64,000 nt of DNA, taken from UBA8199 sp035358715 (GTDB lineage Bacteria; Verrucomicrobiota; Verrucomicrobiia; Limisphaerales; UBA8199). The notes under the pieces were generated by a model, which worked only from the letters and a program-made list of their open reading frames with translations, was not told the DNA's origin and did no database searches. Below, piece after piece: positions 25,435 through 34,968 of this stretch. The stretch lies in the NCBI GenBank assembly GCA_035358715.1, contig DAOPPX010000001.1:124001-188000 (forward strand). Direction: 5' to 3'. Each line of letters begins with the position of its first letter. The first letter of the stretch is position 1. The position numbers and the translations under genes are program-made.

Positions 25435-26199
25435 ATGAGCGCGCTATCAACTCAGTTCGTGGATGAGGTCGAGGGTTACACCGACCTCAACATGCTCGAC
25501 ACCGCCGCCGACGCCTGTCTCCGGCGCATCGAAGCCGACCCCGCCAACCCCGATGCCCTCGCCTTTGCCGTCGGCAAAGTCTCGATGGGCACCAAGGCTC
25601 AAATCAATCAGCTCTTTCTCTTTCTTGAGTCGTATCTTGCCACCCACTCCGACGACCTGAAGATCGTCGAGGTTTACGCAGCGCTCCTCTCCGTTGCCAA
25701 ACGCAACGCGGAGGCCCTGGCCCAGTTCGCGCGGATTCCATTCCATCTCCGTCGCCATGACGCTTACTGGCTCTGGTTCCGCACGCTCCTGGACGCCGGC
25801 GGCTTCACTGAAGCTCGTCAATGGATCAGGGACACCTGGCCGGCCTACTCGGAGAAGGTCAGGACGGAGGAGTTCGCCACCTACGTCAAATTCCTCTGGG
25901 ACGTTTCCGCCTGCCTGTTCAACCTCGGTGAACTCGAAGAGGCAGCCGCCGGGTACCAATCCCTGCTCGACCTCGATCCCAACGCCCTCGGGGCCTACCT
26001 CGACTACGGTCAACTGCTCGTCCGCATGAACCGTCGGGACGAAGCCGTCTCGGTGTTCGAGTGCGGTCTCAAGCTCACCTGGAAGGACATTGATGCCCAA
26101 TGCAGCTACCCCGGCGTCATGGGCTACTGCCCGAACGAACGCCGGGATTACGAGGCCAAAATGCGCGCCGAACTGGCCAAACTGAAACCCACCCCATGA
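25435..26199 (+). CDS. TPR-repeat protein, 254 aa
   Basis: An all-helical protein with tetratricopeptide-like repeats: one near residues 20-50 (ACLRRIEADPANPDALAFAV) and a clearer pair near residues 150-205 (LFNLGELEEAAAGYQSLLDL, then MNRRDEAVSVFECGL). TPRs bind other proteins, so this is a scaffold or adaptor. The C terminus carries an unusual Cys/Tyr-rich stretch (AQCSYPGVMGYCPNERRDYE). The start at ATG 25435 is favoured over the TTG at 25417. It is the first gene of the plus-strand cassette, behind the operator, and is followed 30 bases later by the YbjN-like gene. Confidence 0.7.
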   Translation: MSALSTQFVDEVEGYTDLNMLDTAADACLRRIEADPANPDALAFAVGKVSMGTKAQINQLFLFLESYLATHSDDLKIVEVYAALLSVAKRNAEALAQFARIPFHLRRHDAYWLWFRTLLDAGGFTEARQWIRDTWPAYSEKVRTEEFATYVKFLWDVSACLFNLGELEEAAAGYQSLLDLDPNALGAYLDYGQLLVRMNRRDEAVSVFECGLKLTWKDIDAQCSYPGVMGYCPNERRDYEAKMRAELAKLKPTP

Positions 26200-26229
26200 C
26201 ACCGGAATAGATGAAACAGGATCACTGAC

Positions 26230-26724
26230 ATGAACTCGATACTCCAAGCGACCTCTGACCTCCTCAAGTCCAAGAAACTCCAGCCCGCTTCCACCGAAGA
26301 CGGCGGCATGCTTTTCGTCAATTGCAGCGGTGAGCATCTCTTCTGGACCACCATCGTGGATACATCCGAGGACAAAACCATTATCACGCTTCTCAGCCGT
26401 GTCCCAGTCAAGGTACCCGCCGCCAAACGGGCCGCGTGCGCGAAGCTCTTGGCGCGGCTCAACTATGGCAAACGCCAGGGCGCCTTCCACCTCGACCTGC
26501 GCGATGGCGAAGTCCTGTTCTGCATCTCCAACGTGCTCAATGCGGGTATCGCGCCGGAAGAAACCCTCGACAGCCTTTTCAGCTCCACCTATTCCGCCAT
26601 GAACGACCCCGCTCCCGAAATCCTGAAGCTCGTTTACGGCCGCGCCACGGCTCCGGACTCCAAGACTCCCGCCGCATGCCCTAAACGCAACCGCAACGTC
26701 ACCCCGCCTGGCCTCAACAACTAA
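26230..26724 (+). CDS. YbjN-like (type III secretion chaperone fold) protein
   Basis: The pattern of an initial helix, then strands (MLFVNCSGEHLFWTTIVDTS, TIITLLSRVPVKV), a helix with AACAKLLARLNYG, then FHLDLRDGEVLFCISNVL and a last long helix (LDSLFSSTYSAMNDPAPEIL) matches the YbjN/secretion-chaperone-like fold. Such proteins are small binding partners, not enzymes. The C-terminal 25 residues are hydrophilic and unstructured. The length is 164 aa. It is co-oriented with and close to the TPR gene and the next small gene, and is probably co-transcribed. Confidence 0.7.
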   Translation: MNSILQATSDLLKSKKLQPASTEDGGMLFVNCSGEHLFWTTIVDTSEDKTIITLLSRVPVKVPAAKRAACAKLLARLNYGKRQGAFHLDLRDGEVLFCISNVLNAGIAPEETLDSLFSSTYSAMNDPAPEILKLVYGRATAPDSKTPAACPKRNRNVTPPGLNN

Positions 26725-26748
26725 CGACCAACAACAGGAGATACAGAT

Positions 26749-27117
26749 ATGTGGCTAATGACCAAACACGGTTTCTATTCCATTGTCCAGAAGAAGCCAG
26801 GTGAATTCCATATCCGCTCGCGCGTGCGCAAAGACCTGGAGAACCTCATCGAGCGCGTCCCACTCACCGGCGCCAGGATTCACGATACCACCGGCGCGGA
26901 TTACTCGTTCCGGCTCATCGTCGGCAAGGACGAGGTGCTCTCGGTCATGGAGTTTCTCGGCAACACCCTCGACTACTCGAATTTCAAAAGCCACATCGAC
27001 GCCCTTCCTGACCAGACGGAAAGGCATGGCGCTTACAGCCGGATCTGGGGCATTCTGTCCGAAGCCTTCGGCGCGTACGGCCGAAGTGGAAAACTGAGCT
27101 CCGCCCGAAAGAAATAG
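26749..27117 (+). CDS. Conserved small protein of unknown function, 122 aa
   Basis: The N terminus MWLMTKHGFYSIVQKKPGEF followed by RSRVRKDLENLIERV is a pattern I have seen in many bacterial proteins of about this size without assigned function. Residues about 40-75 form strands and an aspartate-rich loop (IHDTTGADYSFRLIVGKDE). A good ribosome site (CAGGAGATA) lies just upstream of ATG 26749. It sits 11 bases before the ADP-ribosylglycohydrolase gene, and the pair probably acts together. Confidence 0.65.
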   Translation: MWLMTKHGFYSIVQKKPGEFHIRSRVRKDLENLIERVPLTGARIHDTTGADYSFRLIVGKDEVLSVMEFLGNTLDYSNFKSHIDALPDQTERHGAYSRIWGILSEAFGAYGRSGKLSSARKK

Positions 27118-27128
27118 CGAAGCCCCCC

Positions 27129-28103
27129 ATGGAACGTATCGAACGCTACCGCGGTTGCCTGCTCGGCCTGGCCATCGGCGATGCCGTAGGCACCACCCTT
27201 GAATTCAAGTCGCCTGGCACATTCACGCCGATCAACGATATGGTTGGCGGCGGCCCCTTCGCGCTCAAGCCCGGCCAATGGACGGACGACACCTCCATGG
27301 CCCTCTGCCTCGCCGCCAGCCTCACCGAATGCGGCCGGTTCGACGAACGGGACCAGATGCAACGCTACATCAAATGGTGGCGTGAGGGCTACATGTCCAG
27401 CACCGGCGACTGTTTCGATATCGGCAATACCACCCGCCACTCCTTGGCCGCGTTCCAGCGAACCGGCAATCCCTACTCGGGCCCCACCGACCCGAATATG
27501 GCCGGGAACGGTTCCCTGATGCGCCTAGCCCCCGTCCCCCTGTTCTTCGCCTACCACCCCGAGGAGGCCATTGAGCGGTCTGGCGACAGTTCCCGCACCA
27601 CCCATGGCGCGCAAACCGCCGTGGACGCCTGCCGCTACTTCGGCGGGCTCATCGTCAGCGCCGTCAACGGCACGGACAAAGAGACACTGCTCGCTGCCAG
27701 CCATTCCCCCATGCCCGGCTGCTGGCACCAGCATCCACTTCACCCCGATGTCAAAGCTGTCGCCCAAGGTTCCTTTAAGTCAAAGCAGCCACCCAGAATC
27801 CGCGGAACTGGCTACGCCGTGGAAGCCCTCGAAGCCGCTCTCTGGGCCTTCCATGTCTCAAACACGTTCCGCGACGGCCTGCTCCGGGCCGTCAACCTCG
27901 GCGATGATGCGGACACCACCGGCGCTATCTACGGCCAACTCGCCGGTGCCTATTACGGCCTGCCTGGCGTCCCTGCACCCTGGCAAGCCAAAGTTTCAAA
28001 GGCCGACCTCATCCTACAGCTCGCAGACCAACTGATGACCTCGCCTGGCCGTCACAAGCTCCCAGTGCCCCCGCGACCTCCACTGCCAAATCCCACCTCA
28101 TAA
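27129..28103 (+). CDS. ADP-ribosylglycohydrolase (DraG family)
   Basis: The DraG/ARH dinuclear-magnesium signature is complete: GLAIGDAVG near residues 15-23, WTDDTSMALCLA near residues 53-64, GNGSLMRLAP in the middle, and LGDDADTTGAIYGQLAGAYYG near residues 257-277. Enzymes of this family remove ADP-ribose from arginine or other acceptors. At 324 aa the length is typical. Neighbours are a small conserved protein upstream and the defence island downstream. An ADP-ribosyltransferase-like gene lies 32 kb away at 59890-60444, but whether the two act on the same target is only a possibility. Confidence 0.9.
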   Translation: MERIERYRGCLLGLAIGDAVGTTLEFKSPGTFTPINDMVGGGPFALKPGQWTDDTSMALCLAASLTECGRFDERDQMQRYIKWWREGYMSSTGDCFDIGNTTRHSLAAFQRTGNPYSGPTDPNMAGNGSLMRLAPVPLFFAYHPEEAIERSGDSSRTTHGAQTAVDACRYFGGLIVSAVNGTDKETLLAASHSPMPGCWHQHPLHPDVKAVAQGSFKSKQPPRIRGTGYAVEALEAALWAFHVSNTFRDGLLRAVNLGDDADTTGAIYGQLAGAYYGLPGVPAPWQAKVSKADLILQLADQLMTSPGRHKLPVPPRPPLPNPTS

Positions 28104-28129
28104 CGACCCACATAACCGCAGCAAAATCT

Positions 28130-28147
28130 GGGTGCAATCCCCGTCAC
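28130..28147. promoter_or_regulatory. Second copy of the operator-like motif upstream of the defence island
   Basis: The sequence GGGTG, then CAATC, three bases, then GTCAC repeats the core of the 25369-25391 palindrome (GGGTG, T, CAATC, three bases, GTCAC) with one base missing. It lies 160 bases before the DUF6361 gene, in a 203-base intergenic space. Just downstream is a small inverted repeat TGAC-TTTT-GTCA (28164-28175). If the WYL regulator binds both copies, it would control the island as well as its own neighbours. Confidence 0.4.
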
Positions 28148-28306
28148 AACTCTTTATCATCAGGTGACTTTTGTCATGGGCGGCACACGTGTACAGTTCT
28201 CTATTCGCGCGGTGTTCCTTTCGCGCCACCGCACCCGCCAACACGCCCCGACGCCGCCTTCAAATCGCGCCCCTCAAGATGCCCAACCTCCAACCACTCA
28301 CAGCTC

Positions 28307-29533
28307 ATGACCTCATCATTCACATGGATGGACCACTCAGAGCACGACCGCCGCAAGATGCTCGATGTCGTGGACATGTTTAAGGAAAAGGACACTCGCG
28401 ACGAGCTGGGCATCGGCGTCGTGCGAGACGCCTTCGCCGACTTGCTCTTCCCAGGCACCGGCACGGTCCAAACACGCGCCCGCTACTTTCTCTTCATCCC
28501 GTGGATCTACATGGACCTCGAGCGGCGTGAGGTGCCATCCAGCGAAATAGCGCTCAAAGCACGCCGCCAGGAGGTCGGCCTCATCGACAGTCTCGCCAGG
28601 AGTCATCCCGACCGCGGCGAAGGCGTCATCGGAATCACCGCCCGCGAGGACTTGCAGCGGCTGCCGAGCAACATCTACTGGCTTGGCCTCGGTAATTGGG
28701 GCATCCGCCTCCGCAATGGATCACAGGAACACTATCACCGCTCCCTCGATCGCTACTACCGTGCCGTCGCCGCAACCCCCGAGGCCGAGCACGATGAACC
28801 CGTGGATCAGCGCGCCTACAACTGGCATACCGGCATTCCCGACCCGCCCGATGACTTCCCGCAGAAGGCGTCCTTCCGCCTCACCCGCGACGAGGCCGCC
28901 TACCTCCGCGAGCGCATCATGGCTCGTGTGCCGAACAGCCTTCTCGCATTCCTCGTGGATAAAGGCCACTCCGGGGACCAGGTGGACTTCCCGTGGAAGC
29001 ACGCGCGCCTCGGCCAATTCCCCGCCCCAATCCGCGAGCAACTGGTCCACGCCCGCAACTTCTCCGAATCCGTCCACGGCGCAGCCCTCCTCTACAACCT
29101 CATGCTGGCCCAAAGCGCCAAACTCCGCGCCCTCGTGACGGAATACCAGGATCGCCTGAGCCAATGGGCCTCAACGCTGGAAGGCCGCCGTCAGCAGTTG
29201 ACCCAGTGGGATCGAAAGCGCTTTTGGGACATCGTCCGAAAGGACGCGCAGGTCCCCGTGAAGTATTCCACCCAATCATTCATAGAGCACTGGCTGGATC
29301 TCGCACTGAACGACGGCGCTGCTCGCGATATCGCCTCCAACACAAAGGCGCGCGATCTGATCCATAACCGGGAGCGAGCGCTAAAACACGGACTCGCCCG
29401 CCTCGACAACCGGCGCGCTCTGGAACTCTGGAACGGCGCCGCCGGAACCGGCCAACTCGATTTCCGCTGGAAACAAACCGGAATAATCACTGAAGACATT
29501 CTCAAAGCCCTGAAAGGAGGTAGACATGCTTGA
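28307..29533 (+). CDS. DUF6361 family defence-island protein
   Basis: The N terminus FTWMDHSEHDRRKMLDVVDM followed by TRDELGIGVVRDAFADLLFP and the block TRARYFLFIPWIYMDLERR are the features of the DUF6361 family. The 408-aa protein is mostly helical. DUF6361 proteins occur beside phospholipase D-like proteins and large SNF2/DEAD helicases in anti-phage loci; the biochemical role is not established to my knowledge. It overlaps the PLD-like gene by 8 bases, and the helicase follows, so these three genes form one translational unit at the front of the island. Confidence 0.75.
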   Translation: MTSSFTWMDHSEHDRRKMLDVVDMFKEKDTRDELGIGVVRDAFADLLFPGTGTVQTRARYFLFIPWIYMDLERREVPSSEIALKARRQEVGLIDSLARSHPDRGEGVIGITAREDLQRLPSNIYWLGLGNWGIRLRNGSQEHYHRSLDRYYRAVAATPEAEHDEPVDQRAYNWHTGIPDPPDDFPQKASFRLTRDEAAYLRERIMARVPNSLLAFLVDKGHSGDQVDFPWKHARLGQFPAPIREQLVHARNFSESVHGAALLYNLMLAQSAKLRALVTEYQDRLSQWASTLEGRRQQLTQWDRKRFWDIVRKDAQVPVKYSTQSFIEHWLDLALNDGAARDIASNTKARDLIHNRERALKHGLARLDNRRALELWNGAAGTGQLDFRWKQTGIITEDILKALKGGRHA

Positions 29534-31367
29534 GCCACAAGAACGCCGCCAACTCCTCGATTCACTTCGCCCGCCGTCCGGCTACTCCCTCGACTTCGCC
29601 GTCGGCACCACCTACTCGCTCGACCTGCTCGCGCTCCTCACGGCGCCCCTCGCCTTCACTTTCTTCGACTGGGAAGACGATGAGGGCCGTCCCACGATTG
29701 ACCCGCAAGCCCTCCTTGTGGCGGCCAAGCGCAGCGCGGACAAGATCAGCATCTTCTGTCAGGCAGGCCAGATCGCTGTGCCGGCGAAGCACCAGATACT
29801 CTATAATTACTTGGAAGGGAGTGTCTTTCAGGTGACTCCCCGCAGTCGCCACGGCGTATTCCACCCCAAAGTCTGGCTCCTGCGCTACGTCGCCGCTGGC
29901 CAGCCAGTCGTTTACCGTCTCCTCTGCCTGAGCCGTAACCTCACCTTCGACCGCTCCTGGGATTCCGTTCTAGTCCTCGACGGCCAGCTCATGGACCGCA
30001 CCCGTATCTTCGCTAGGAACAAGCCCCTCAGCAGCTTCGTTGCGGCTCTCCCAAAACTGGCCATCCACCCCTTGCCCGAGCGCGTGCAGGACCCGCTCGC
30101 TCGCATCCGCCGCGAGATCCTGAAGGTCCAGTTCGCACTGCCGGAAGGCTTCCACGACGCCAGGTTCTGGCCCATCGGCATCGCGGGCACCCCCCGCTGG
30201 CCATTCAAGGACCGCATAGACCGGATGCTGGTCATCTCGCCATTCGTATCTCCGACCACCCTCAACCTCTTGAACCAGCACGGCCAGGAAAACGTGTTGG
30301 TCTCCCGCGTCGAGTCCCTCGCCACTCTCTCTCCCGCATGCCTCGGCAAGTTCGACAAGACCTACTGCCTGAGCCCAGGCGCCGAACCCGAGGAAGAGGA
30401 CTCAGACCCTGATGGCGCCAGGAATGATGTTTTGTCAGGTCTCCACGCCAAAATCTACATCGCCGACGGCGGCCGGTACTCCCGCGTGTGGACCGGCTCG
30501 GCAAACGCCACCGACGCCGCCTTCAACGGTAACGTTGAGTTCCTCACCGAGCTGATCGGGACCAAGGGCCACTGCGGCATTGACACGGTGCTTGCCCAGG
30601 AAAAGGGCCACACCAACTTCATCGACCTCCTCGAGGACTTCACCCCCGCTGAGTCAGCCGAGCCCGAAGACAAAGCCCTGAAGCGTCTCGAGAAGCGCGT
30701 TCAGGAAACCAGACTCGCCATCGCCAAAGGCGGCCTTGTTGCCCGGGTTTTCCCGGCCGAGACATCGAAGGAATTCGCCGTCGCCCTGGTCCAGACCGCA
30801 GGCCCGCTCGCCCTGCCTGCGGGCGTCAAAGTTCGCTGTTGGCCCATCTCCCTCGCAGACGCAACGGCCGTCAGCCTCTCACCCGACGCCGACCCGGTCG
30901 CAAGCTTCGGTCCCCTCTCCCTCGTTGGGCTGACCTCCTTCTTTGCCTTTGAAGTCTCGGCCGAGTGCCCCGGCAAGAGCATCTGTCGCTCCTTCGTCCT
31001 GAACCTGCCGTTGGACAACGCCCCTGCTGACCGCGGCGAAGAAACCCTGAAGGCTTTGCTCAGCAACCGGGATCAAGTCCTCCAATTCCTGCTGCTCTTG
31101 CTGTTCGCTGAAGGAGACGAAGACGACGGCGGAGGGCTCCATCGCGCCGCCGACCTTTTCTCCCATCACCACTGGGGCTCCAGCGGCGCGGCGCCACTCT
31201 TCGAAACCCTCCTACGCGCCCTCGACCGGGCCCCGGAAAAAATAGATGAAGCAGCCCGCATCATCGATGATCTCCGCAAGACACCCAGCGGACGCCAGCT
31301 ACTGCCCGAAGGCTTTGACACAATTTGGGAGCCCGTCCGCGCCATTCGCGAAAGGTCTGTAAAATGA
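29526..31367 (+). CDS. Phospholipase D-like protein, probable nuclease
   Basis: Two HxK half-sites of the PLD superfamily are visible: FHPKVWLLRY near residues 113-122 and GLHAKIYIADGG near residues 304-315, the second followed by WTGSANATDAAF, the usual GSxN region. In defence loci such as DISARM, PLD-like proteins act as nucleases or DNA-binding partners. The conserved Asp of a full HKD motif is present only in the second half (IADGG). The protein has 613 aa. A strong ribosome site (AAGGAGG) lies 8 bases before its ATG, inside the end of the DUF6361 gene. It overlaps the helicase start as ATGA. Confidence 0.8.
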   Translation: MLEPQERRQLLDSLRPPSGYSLDFAVGTTYSLDLLALLTAPLAFTFFDWEDDEGRPTIDPQALLVAAKRSADKISIFCQAGQIAVPAKHQILYNYLEGSVFQVTPRSRHGVFHPKVWLLRYVAAGQPVVYRLLCLSRNLTFDRSWDSVLVLDGQLMDRTRIFARNKPLSSFVAALPKLAIHPLPERVQDPLARIRREILKVQFALPEGFHDARFWPIGIAGTPRWPFKDRIDRMLVISPFVSPTTLNLLNQHGQENVLVSRVESLATLSPACLGKFDKTYCLSPGAEPEEEDSDPDGARNDVLSGLHAKIYIADGGRYSRVWTGSANATDAAFNGNVEFLTELIGTKGHCGIDTVLAQEKGHTNFIDLLEDFTPAESAEPEDKALKRLEKRVQETRLAIAKGGLVARVFPAETSKEFAVALVQTAGPLALPAGVKVRCWPISLADATAVSLSPDADPVASFGPLSLVGLTSFFAFEVSAECPGKSICRSFVLNLPLDNAPADRGEETLKALLSNRDQVLQFLLLLLFAEGDEDDGGGLHRAADLFSHHHWGSSGAAPLFETLLRALDRAPEKIDEAARIIDDLRKTPSGRQLLPEGFDTIWEPVRAIRERSVK

Positions 31368-34300
31368 AGACCCAAGTATCACCACCAGACGTTGACGCTG
31401 TCCTCCGCGGACTGAAACCGTTCCAGCGGGACACCGTGGACTACGTCTTCCGCCGGCTCTTCACCGACCCCGACGCCACCAGCCGTTTCCTGGTAGCCGA
31501 TGAGGTCGGCCTCGGTAAGACCCTTGTCGCCAGGGGCGTTATCGCCTGTGCCATCAATCACCTGTGGGAAACCGTCGAGCGCGTGGACGTTATTTACATC
31601 TGCTCGAACTCCAGCATCGCCCACCAGAACATCAACCGCCTCAACGTCACAGGCCAGAAAGATTTCCAAATCGCCTCCCGGATGACTCTGCTCCCGGTAA
31701 CGGTCCGGGACCTCAAGAAGAACAAGCTCAACTTCATCTCCTTCACCCCGGGAACGTCTTTCGACCTTCGGTCTAGACTCGGCACCATGGACGAGCGCGC
31801 CCTCTTATACTGGCTGCTGGACCACGCCTGGGGCCTGCGCGGTGCCCGGCCCCTCAACGTTCTCCAGGGGAACGCCTACCCTGAGAACTTCCGCAACCAC
31901 GTCCAGTGGTTCCGTCAGGAGCACAAGATTGACGAGACATTAGCGGACGAATTCGCCGCCGCGCTGGACCGCCACGGCAAACAGCAACAGGCCAATGGAG
32001 AGCGCACCATTCGCGCCCGCTTCAAAGGCCTCTGCGAACGCTTTCAACGCATCCGGGAAAACATCCCGGACAAGGACGCCTGGGACCGCATCGAATTCGT
32101 CGGCGAACTCAGGGCCCTGCTGGCCACCACGTGCCTCAGCGAACTCCAACCGGACCTGATCATCCTCGACGAGTTCCAGCGGTTCCGTAACCTCCTCGAC
32201 GGCACCGACGAGGCCAGTTCACTCGCCCGCGGCTTCTTTGAACAGCCGAACGTGCGCATCCTCCTGCTCTCCGCTACGCCGTACAAAATGGTCACGCTCC
32301 AGCAGGAGCAGGAAGACCACCGGGGCCACTATGACGACTTCATCCAGACGGTCCGCTTCCTCCAAAACAATCCCGCGCAGACCGATCGTTTCGAGAGCCT
32401 GCTCGATGACCAGCGCCAGGAACTCCTCCGGATCGCCACCGATGGACCAGCCCGGTTCCAGACGCTTCAACGGGACGCTGAAAAGACGCTGCGCCGCATC
32501 ATGGTCCGCACCGAGCGCCTGGCGGTAACCGCGAACCGCAACGGCATGCTCCACCATGTCCCCGCCAGTAACCTGCGTCTCGAACCCGGCGAGGTCAGCA
32601 CCTACCTCCACCTCCAGAAGCTCGCCCGCACCCTTAGCCAAAACGACACTATCGAGTACTGGAAATCAGCCCCGTACCTCCTCAATTTCATGGATGGCTA
32701 CGAGCTCAAGGTGGCTTTCGAAGAAGCCTTGGGCACAACCGACCAGTCAGTCCTTCGCAGCACCCTCCAGGAATCCCAAGGCGTCCTCCTCTCGCCCGAG
32801 GATGTCGTCGCCTACCGCGAAATTGACCCGGGCAACGGCCGCCTCCGCGCCATGGCCGAGGACGTCATCCACAATGGCCTTTGGAAAACCCTCTGGCTGC
32901 CGCCTTGTCTCCCGTACTACCAGCTCGGGGAGCCTTTCTCCGCCAAGCCAGTCACCAGCTTCACCAAACGTCTGGTATTCTCCGCCTGGCGTGTCGTGCC
33001 GCGCGCGATATCGGCCCTCTTGAGCTACGAGGTCGAGCGCCGCATCTTCACGTCCCTGGACGCTCGCCCGCAAAATACCCCGGAAGCCCGCAAGCGCCGC
33101 CGTCCCTTGCTGCGTTTTGCGCGCGCCAAGGGCAGGTACACAGGCATGCCCCTTCTCACCCTCATTTATCCCTGCAAGACCCTCGCGCGCGATTTCTGCC
33201 CGTTTGAAAAACTGGCAGCACGGCAACCCACCGATCCCGTGCCCACCCTCACATCACTCGTTGAGGAGACGCAAGCGAAGATCGAGGCGCGTCTCCAGAA
33301 ACTCGGCAGCGGTCGCGTCAAGAGCGGGCCTGAGGATGAATCCTGGTACTGGGCCGCCCCGCTTCTCCTGGACTTGCAGTCCGAGAAGGCCGCTACCGTC
33401 GAGTGGTTCGACCAGCCGGACCTCGCGCAAATCTGGGCCGGTTCCGAAGCCGACTCCGCCGACGGGGAAGAAGAAACCCGCTGGACCGACCATCTCGAAG
33501 AAGCGCGTAACTTCGTCCACGGGCAGCGCCGGCGCCTCGGCCGCGCCCCCAAGGACCTCGCCCTCGTTCTGGCTCAAATGGCTTTGGCAGCTCCAGCCAC
33601 TGCCGCTTTCCGCTCGCTGACTCGCATCTGCGGCGGCTGGCCCGGCACCCGCACCAAGACGCCCCGGCTCGCCGTCCGCAACGCTGCCGCCCAGGTCGGC
33701 TGGGCGTTCCTTCACCTCTTCAACCTGCCCGAATCCACTGCGCTTCTCCGCGGCATGAACCGGGCCGAGCCTTACTGGGAGAGAGTGCTGGAGTACTGCC
33801 TCAACGGCTGCCTCCAGGCCACCCTGGACGAATACGCCCATATCTTGAAGGAATCTCTCGGAGTCATGGATAAACCACCCGCCGAAATCGCCCAGGAAAT
33901 CGCCGAGGAGGTTTGCAGTGCCCTCACCTTGCGCACCTCAACCCTCGGGATTGACTATATCGGGGTCGGTGAGCGAAGCCTCAAGACGGAAGTGGACGGT
34001 CCCGGCATGCGGTGCCACTTCGCGCTGCGGTTCGGCGACGAGAAGTCCGAAGAGGAACAGAGCATCGTCCGTGCAAACCAGGTCCGGACAGCCTTCAATT
34101 CCCCGTTCTGGCCTTTCGTGCTCGCCACCACCTCCATCGGCCAGGAGGGTCTCGATTTCCACCCCTACTGCCATGCGGTAGTGCATTGGAACCTGCCCGC
34201 CAACCCCGTGGATCTGGAACAGCGCGAAGGCAGAGTCCACCGCTACAAGGGACATGCTGTGCGCAAAAACCTCGCCCTGAAGTTCGGCTGTTCCGCTATG

Positions 34301-34702
34301 CAGAGCCCAACGGTTGACCCCTGGGAGCAACTCTTCCAGGCCGGCACCAACGGGGGCGCCGACGGACGTTCCGGCCTGGTTCCATTCTGGGTCTTCGACC
34401 TGCCAGGCGGCGCCAAGATCGAACGCCACGTGCCGGCGCTGCCACTCAGCCGCGACCTGGACAAGCTCCAGCGCCTCCAGCAATCAATCGCCGTTTACCG
34501 CATGGTGTTCGGCCAGCCCCGCCAGGAGGACCTGCTGGCGTTTCTCCTGACCCAGTTCACCCCGGAAAAAGCCGCGCAACTAGCCTCCGAGCTGCGCATT
34601 GACCTCAGCCCCCAGCGGCCGGAAACTCCCACCCAGCCCGGCCCGGCGATCAGCCCAACCGCACAAGTTCAGGATAACCCCCCTCAGCCCCAGGGAACCT
34701 AA
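31364..34702 (+). CDS. Large SF2 (SNF2/DEAD-type) helicase
   Basis: The 1112-aa protein has Walker A in VADEVGLGKTLVARGVIA at residues 44-61, Walker B in LIILDEFQRF near residues 266-275 and the C-terminal helicase motifs STTSIGQEGLDFHPY and EQREGRVHRYKG (motif VI). These are all typical of large SF2 helicases in DISARM- and BREX-associated loci. The start at ATG 31364 overlaps the PLD stop by four bases; the frame's opening at 31325 is not used. A zinc site is not obvious. It probably translocates on invading DNA while the PLD protein cuts or holds it, which is inference. Confidence 0.88.
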   Translation: MKTQVSPPDVDAVLRGLKPFQRDTVDYVFRRLFTDPDATSRFLVADEVGLGKTLVARGVIACAINHLWETVERVDVIYICSNSSIAHQNINRLNVTGQKDFQIASRMTLLPVTVRDLKKNKLNFISFTPGTSFDLRSRLGTMDERALLYWLLDHAWGLRGARPLNVLQGNAYPENFRNHVQWFRQEHKIDETLADEFAAALDRHGKQQQANGERTIRARFKGLCERFQRIRENIPDKDAWDRIEFVGELRALLATTCLSELQPDLIILDEFQRFRNLLDGTDEASSLARGFFEQPNVRILLLSATPYKMVTLQQEQEDHRGHYDDFIQTVRFLQNNPAQTDRFESLLDDQRQELLRIATDGPARFQTLQRDAEKTLRRIMVRTERLAVTANRNGMLHHVPASNLRLEPGEVSTYLHLQKLARTLSQNDTIEYWKSAPYLLNFMDGYELKVAFEEALGTTDQSVLRSTLQESQGVLLSPEDVVAYREIDPGNGRLRAMAEDVIHNGLWKTLWLPPCLPYYQLGEPFSAKPVTSFTKRLVFSAWRVVPRAISALLSYEVERRIFTSLDARPQNTPEARKRRRPLLRFARAKGRYTGMPLLTLIYPCKTLARDFCPFEKLAARQPTDPVPTLTSLVEETQAKIEARLQKLGSGRVKSGPEDESWYWAAPLLLDLQSEKAATVEWFDQPDLAQIWAGSEADSADGEEETRWTDHLEEARNFVHGQRRRLGRAPKDLALVLAQMALAAPATAAFRSLTRICGGWPGTRTKTPRLAVRNAAAQVGWAFLHLFNLPESTALLRGMNRAEPYWERVLEYCLNGCLQATLDEYAHILKESLGVMDKPPAEIAQEIAEEVCSALTLRTSTLGIDYIGVGERSLKTEVDGPGMRCHFALRFGDEKSEEEQSIVRANQVRTAFNSPFWPFVLATTSIGQEGLDFHPYCHAVVHWNLPANPVDLEQREGRVHRYKGHAVRKNLALKFGCSAMQSPTVDPWEQLFQAGTNGGADGRSGLVPFWVFDLPGGAKIERHVPALPLSRDLDKLQRLQQSIAVYRMVFGQPRQEDLLAFLLTQFTPEKAAQLASELRIDLSPQRPETPTQPGPAISPTAQVQDNPPQPQGT

Positions 34703-34713
34703 CCCAGCAGGCG

Positions 34714-34968
34714 ATGAAGGCCACACCCGCAGACACCATCGCCAGCCGGGCCCGGCAATTTCTGGACGAAATCGCCGCCGCCGAAGAGCGCCAGTTCCCA
34801 TCCGTCGGCCACGGCACCGACCACCGCTTCAAGGGCAAGGCGCTCGCCGGAACCGCACTGGTGCACGACAATGAAGTCATCCACGCCGCGTTCTTCCGCT
34901 TGGACGACCCCGAGCAGCCCGAACGCATGGCCTCCTATCGCTCCCGCCGACGCCGGTTCAGCGAATAA
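34714..34968 (+). CDS. Small hypothetical protein, 84 aa
   Basis: This short protein (MKATPADTIASRARQFLDEI, then KGKALAGTALVHDNEVIHAA) starts 11 bases after the helicase stop on the same strand. It has an N-terminal helix and a strand pair, and ends in an arginine-rich tail (MASYRSRRRRFSE). No family recognised. Its close fit behind the helicase suggests it belongs to the same transcript. Confidence 0.6.
   Translation: MKATPADTIASRARQFLDEIAAAEERQFPSVGHGTDHRFKGKALAGTALVHDNEVIHAAFFRLDDPEQPERMASYRSRRRRFSE

Noticed and set aside
28307..34702. A DISARM locus
   Set aside because: PLD-like and helicase genes recall DISARM, but the DUF1998 protein drmB and the drmA helicase are not seen, and the core genes are BREX-type.
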